Of a DNA stretch of 42,857 nt, positions 40,830 through 42,857 are shown piece by piece. The stretch is from CFX2 sp014338005. GTDB lineage: Bacteria > Chloroflexota > Anaerolineae > Aggregatilineales > Phototrophicaceae. Every line of letters starts with the position of its first letter. Positions within the stretch are counted from its first letter, which is position 1. Location of the stretch: positions 1 to 42,857 of the forward strand of contig SZPE01000034.1 in assembly GCA_030263555.1 (NCBI GenBank), given 5' to 3'. The notes below the pieces were generated by a model. That model saw only the letters and a program-made list of their open reading frames with translations, was not told the origin of the DNA and did no database searches. The position numbers were made by a program, and so were the translations under genes.

Positions 40830-42611
40830 TCACGGTTCGGACGGCTGAATGACGTTCAGAACCACCACTTCGACCTGTACGGCATGGGCCAGATTGGCAT
40901 TCAGCGCGTCCTGCAGGGTGCGCACCGCCTCCGGGCTGACCGCCGCGCCGGCGCGCACCGTCGCCACCAGGCGAGCCGGCTGGCCGGGCAGCAGATCGAA
41001 GGACATCAGCTCGGCGGGCGCGAGATGCTCCTGCAAGTGCTGTTCAATGAGAGGCCGGTCATTGGTGCGCACGATCAGGTTCATTGTCAGTACGATGACC
41101 AGAACGGTAAAAGCGGTGCTGATCGCCATGCCGACCCAGCGGCGCGTTAAAATGTGTGTTCCCCTGGGGCGCAGGCCGAGCCACGAAAAACACAGCCAGG
41201 CCGCGCCGGTGATGGCGCTGATGTTGGCGAGGAACAGCAGGGCAGCGCGTTCGGCAAAATCGAGGTTGCCGTAGGTGAGGTTGAGGCCGACCACACACAA
41301 CGGCGGCATGAGGGCGGCGGCAATCGCCACCCCGGCCAGCGCTGCCGGGATGTCCTTGCGCGCCGTCGCATACGCGCCGATGAAGCCGGACGCCAGCGCC
41401 ACCACGATGTCCCCCAGGGACGGATTGGTGCGGTTTAACATCTCCTGGGTGGGGATGGCGGTGGGGACGATGACGCCGATGAACCCGGCGACGGCCAGCG
41501 CGACCAGGATGCCCACGACCAGCGTCGGCGCGCCGCGTCGTATCAGGTCGAAGCGCGCGGCGGACAGGCCGACCGCCAGGGCGATGAGCGGTTGCATCAA
41601 CGGGGCGACCAGCATCGCGCCGATGATGACCGCCGGGCTGTTCAGCAGCAGCCCCAGCGAAGCCAGCGTGGCCGCGATGACCACCAGCACGAAAAAGTCC
41701 AGGTTGGCGACCGCCAGCCGCTGCCCCTGCCACATAATTTCGTCCTGCTCCACCGGCGTGAGCGTGATTAAAAAGCGGCTTAAGCCGCGCCGCAGCCGGT
41801 CGGCCAGATGATTACCCTCGGCGGAACGTTCGACCACCACTACCGGGCCGGGGGCGTGGTTCAATAACTGGCTGGAAAAATCGCCGTACAGCCAGCGTTC
41901 CAGCGGGCTGGTGTCGGTCAGGCCGACCACCAGCAGATCATCCGGCTTGAGGCGGGCGAGGATACCGCTGGCCGCGTTTCCGGCGGTGATGACGGTGCGT
42001 TTAAAGATATGCCGCCCGCGCAGGTCGGCCAGCGAACTTTCGATGCGCGCCATGCCTTCCCACCGGCTGTACGCGCCGGGCGAAGCGTAGATGGCTTCGG
42101 CATCGGCTTCATGATGGTGCGCCAGCGCCAGCCCAATGCGGCAGGCCGCGCGCGATTCCGGGCTGCCGTTGGCCGGGACGACCACACGCCGGAAATTCTC
42201 GCCGCTGCCGGTGCGGTAAATCAGCACGTCGCAGGGCGCAGCCGCCGCCACGTTTTCGACAATCGCGCCCAGGCTGAACGCGCCGTGCCGCCGTACGCCC
42301 AGGATGAGCAGGTCAGCGCCTTCTTCGCGCGCCGCGTCCAGGATGCCGCGCGTCACGCTGGTAGCGACCCGCGCCACCAGTTTGACCGGGACGCCGCCGG
42401 CTTCCTGCGCTTCAATGATCGGCTTGAGTTTATCGAGCGTGGCGGCCTGTTCCTCGGCGCTGCCGGTGGAAACGACCAGCGCCAGGATGCGGCCTTCTTC
42501 CGGTTCGATCAGGGCGCTCGCCAGTTCCAGCAGGGCCGGCGCGGTGGCAGGGTTCGCCAACGGCACCAGCACGAGCCGGGCGTATTCGGGCAGCTGTTTT
42601 TCTTCCGGCAT
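40830..42611 (-). CDS. UspA-UspA-DUF389 membrane protein
   Basis: 593 aa from the ATG at 42611 (TGGAG upstream). Residues about 10-130 and 140-270 are two universal-stress-protein-like domains (ARLVLVPLANPATAP, GADLLILGVRRHGAFSLGAI, DDLLVVGLTDTSPLERWLYG). Residues about 300-520 are the DUF389/TIGR00341 membrane region with repeated spans (NLDFFVLVVIAATLASLGLL, SPAVIIGAMLVAPLMQPLIA, ALAGVAIAAALMPPLCVVGL). The C-terminal tail (about 530-590) is soluble. The role of DUF389 is not known; the fused stress domains suggest nucleotide- or stress-responsive control of a membrane function. It is upstream of, and co-directional with, the metal pump, but the operator and promoter between them argue for separate transcription. 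Confidence 0.8.
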   Translation of the reverse strand: MPEEKQLPEYARLVLVPLANPATAPALLELASALIEPEEGRILALVVSTGSAEEQAATLDKLKPIIEAQEAGGVPVKLVARVATSVTRGILDAAREEGADLLILGVRRHGAFSLGAIVENVAAAAPCDVLIYRTGSGENFRRVVVPANGSPESRAACRIGLALAHHHEADAEAIYASPGAYSRWEGMARIESSLADLRGRHIFKRTVITAGNAASGILARLKPDDLLVVGLTDTSPLERWLYGDFSSQLLNHAPGPVVVVERSAEGNHLADRLRRGLSRFLITLTPVEQDEIMWQGQRLAVANLDFFVLVVIAATLASLGLLLNSPAVIIGAMLVAPLMQPLIALAVGLSAARFDLIRRGAPTLVVGILVALAVAGFIGVIVPTAIPTQEMLNRTNPSLGDIVVALASGFIGAYATARKDIPAALAGVAIAAALMPPLCVVGLNLTYGNLDFAERAALLFLANISAITGAAWLCFSWLGLRPRGTHILTRRWVGMAISTAFTVLVIVLTMNLIVRTNDRPLIEQHLQEHLAPAELMSFDLLPGQPARLVATVRAGAAVSPEAVRTLQDALNANLAHAVQVEVVVLNVIQPSEP

Positions 42612-42674
42612 AGTCGCTCCAGTTTTGGGGATGGCTGTTCTTAATCTATCTTCCGCCAGATTTTCCCGCAGGTC

Positions 42675-42804
42675 AATCGCTTCAAACTGTCATCTTGCGT
42701 CACATTAACCCCTATCCCCCCGGCCCCCTTTCCTCCCTAAAGGGACTTCCTCCGGTCGCCGTATACGGAGAAAGGGGGAGTAAGAGTCGCTTTAAGCCCC
42801 CTCC
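42675..42804 (-). repeat. Dispersed repeat of about 130 bp, copy 2 (inverted relative to 20906-21038)
   Basis: Reverse complement nearly identical to the copy at 20906-21038. It is followed by two further small palindromes, ATTCGGC-GA-GCCGAAT (42809-42824) and GGGGAC-GTAT-GTCCCC (42825-42840), up to the window edge. Nothing coding was seen in 42612-42857. Confidence 0.8.
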
Positions 42805-42857
42805 TTGAATTCGGCGAGCCGAATGGGGACGTATGTCCCCTGAGCGCGAGGGGGTTT

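Noticed and set aside
1..42857. CRISPR array, tRNA or rRNA genes
   Set aside because: No regularly spaced repeats, cloverleaf-like segments or conserved rRNA stretches were seen on either strand.

Overview
The window (about 42.9 kb, GC-rich) looks like a chromosomal segment of a free-living bacterium, most likely a member of the Chloroflexota (Anaerolineae-like). This is an inference from gene content: a Ser/Thr kinase fused to a periplasmic-type binding domain, TAP-type secreted hydrolases, a fused transaldolase/glucose-6-phosphate isomerase, a CofE-like F420 ligase, many secreted or lipoprotein-like proteins, a CIRCE operator and abundant REP-like palindromes. There is no rRNA, tRNA, CRISPR array or phage. 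The only clear mobile-element traces are relics at 9.37-9.88 kb.

Layout. 0-9.4 kb: kinase-sensor fusion (partial), secreted C39-like peptidase with TPRs, an atypical response regulator, and two paralogous secreted alpha/beta hydrolases flanking an ECF sigma / anti-sigma pair whose outer domain is SAF/CpaB-like. 9.37-9.88 kb: insertion-sequence scar. 9.9-12.1 kb: a minus-strand group (frameshifted membrane protein, MBL-fold hydrolase, LuxR-type regulator). 12.1-14.9 kb: a P-loop ATPase, CofE, and a thioredoxin-like lipoprotein with an in-frame TGA exactly at the first cysteine of its CxxC motif. 15-18 kb: class V aminotransferase plus a SerA-like dehydrogenase (probable serine synthesis) and an alpha/beta hydrolase. 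18-26.8 kb: PQQ-type sugar dehydrogenase fused to cytochrome c, double GNAT, secreted zinc metallopeptidase, CIRCE-controlled FmdB-like gene, SH3b protein, sucrase/ferredoxin-like protein and an MFS exporter. 26.9-31.8 kb: transketolase and transaldolase/phosphoglucose isomerase operon (non-oxidative pentose phosphate pathway). 31.9-38.3 kb: band-7-like membrane protein, LytM peptidase, membrane-anchored beta-propeller and two tandem paralogues of unknown function. 38.4-42.9 kb: Zn/Cd-type P-type ATPase with an ArsR/SmtB-like operator, then a UspA-UspA-DUF389 membrane protein.

The most exciting item is the candidate selenoprotein at 14406-14849. Its motif reads W-U-T-T-C, followed by a short hairpin with a G-initial loop about 28 nt downstream, consistent with a bacterial SECIS. 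The downstream frame is intact for 83 codons. Other points of note are in-frame palindromic insertions inside the P-type ATPase gene, a CIRCE operator in front of a cysteine-less FmdB homologue, and a one-base frame break at a C6 tract/CTT-TAA site in the anti-sigma gene.

All functional calls come from reading motifs. No database search was run.
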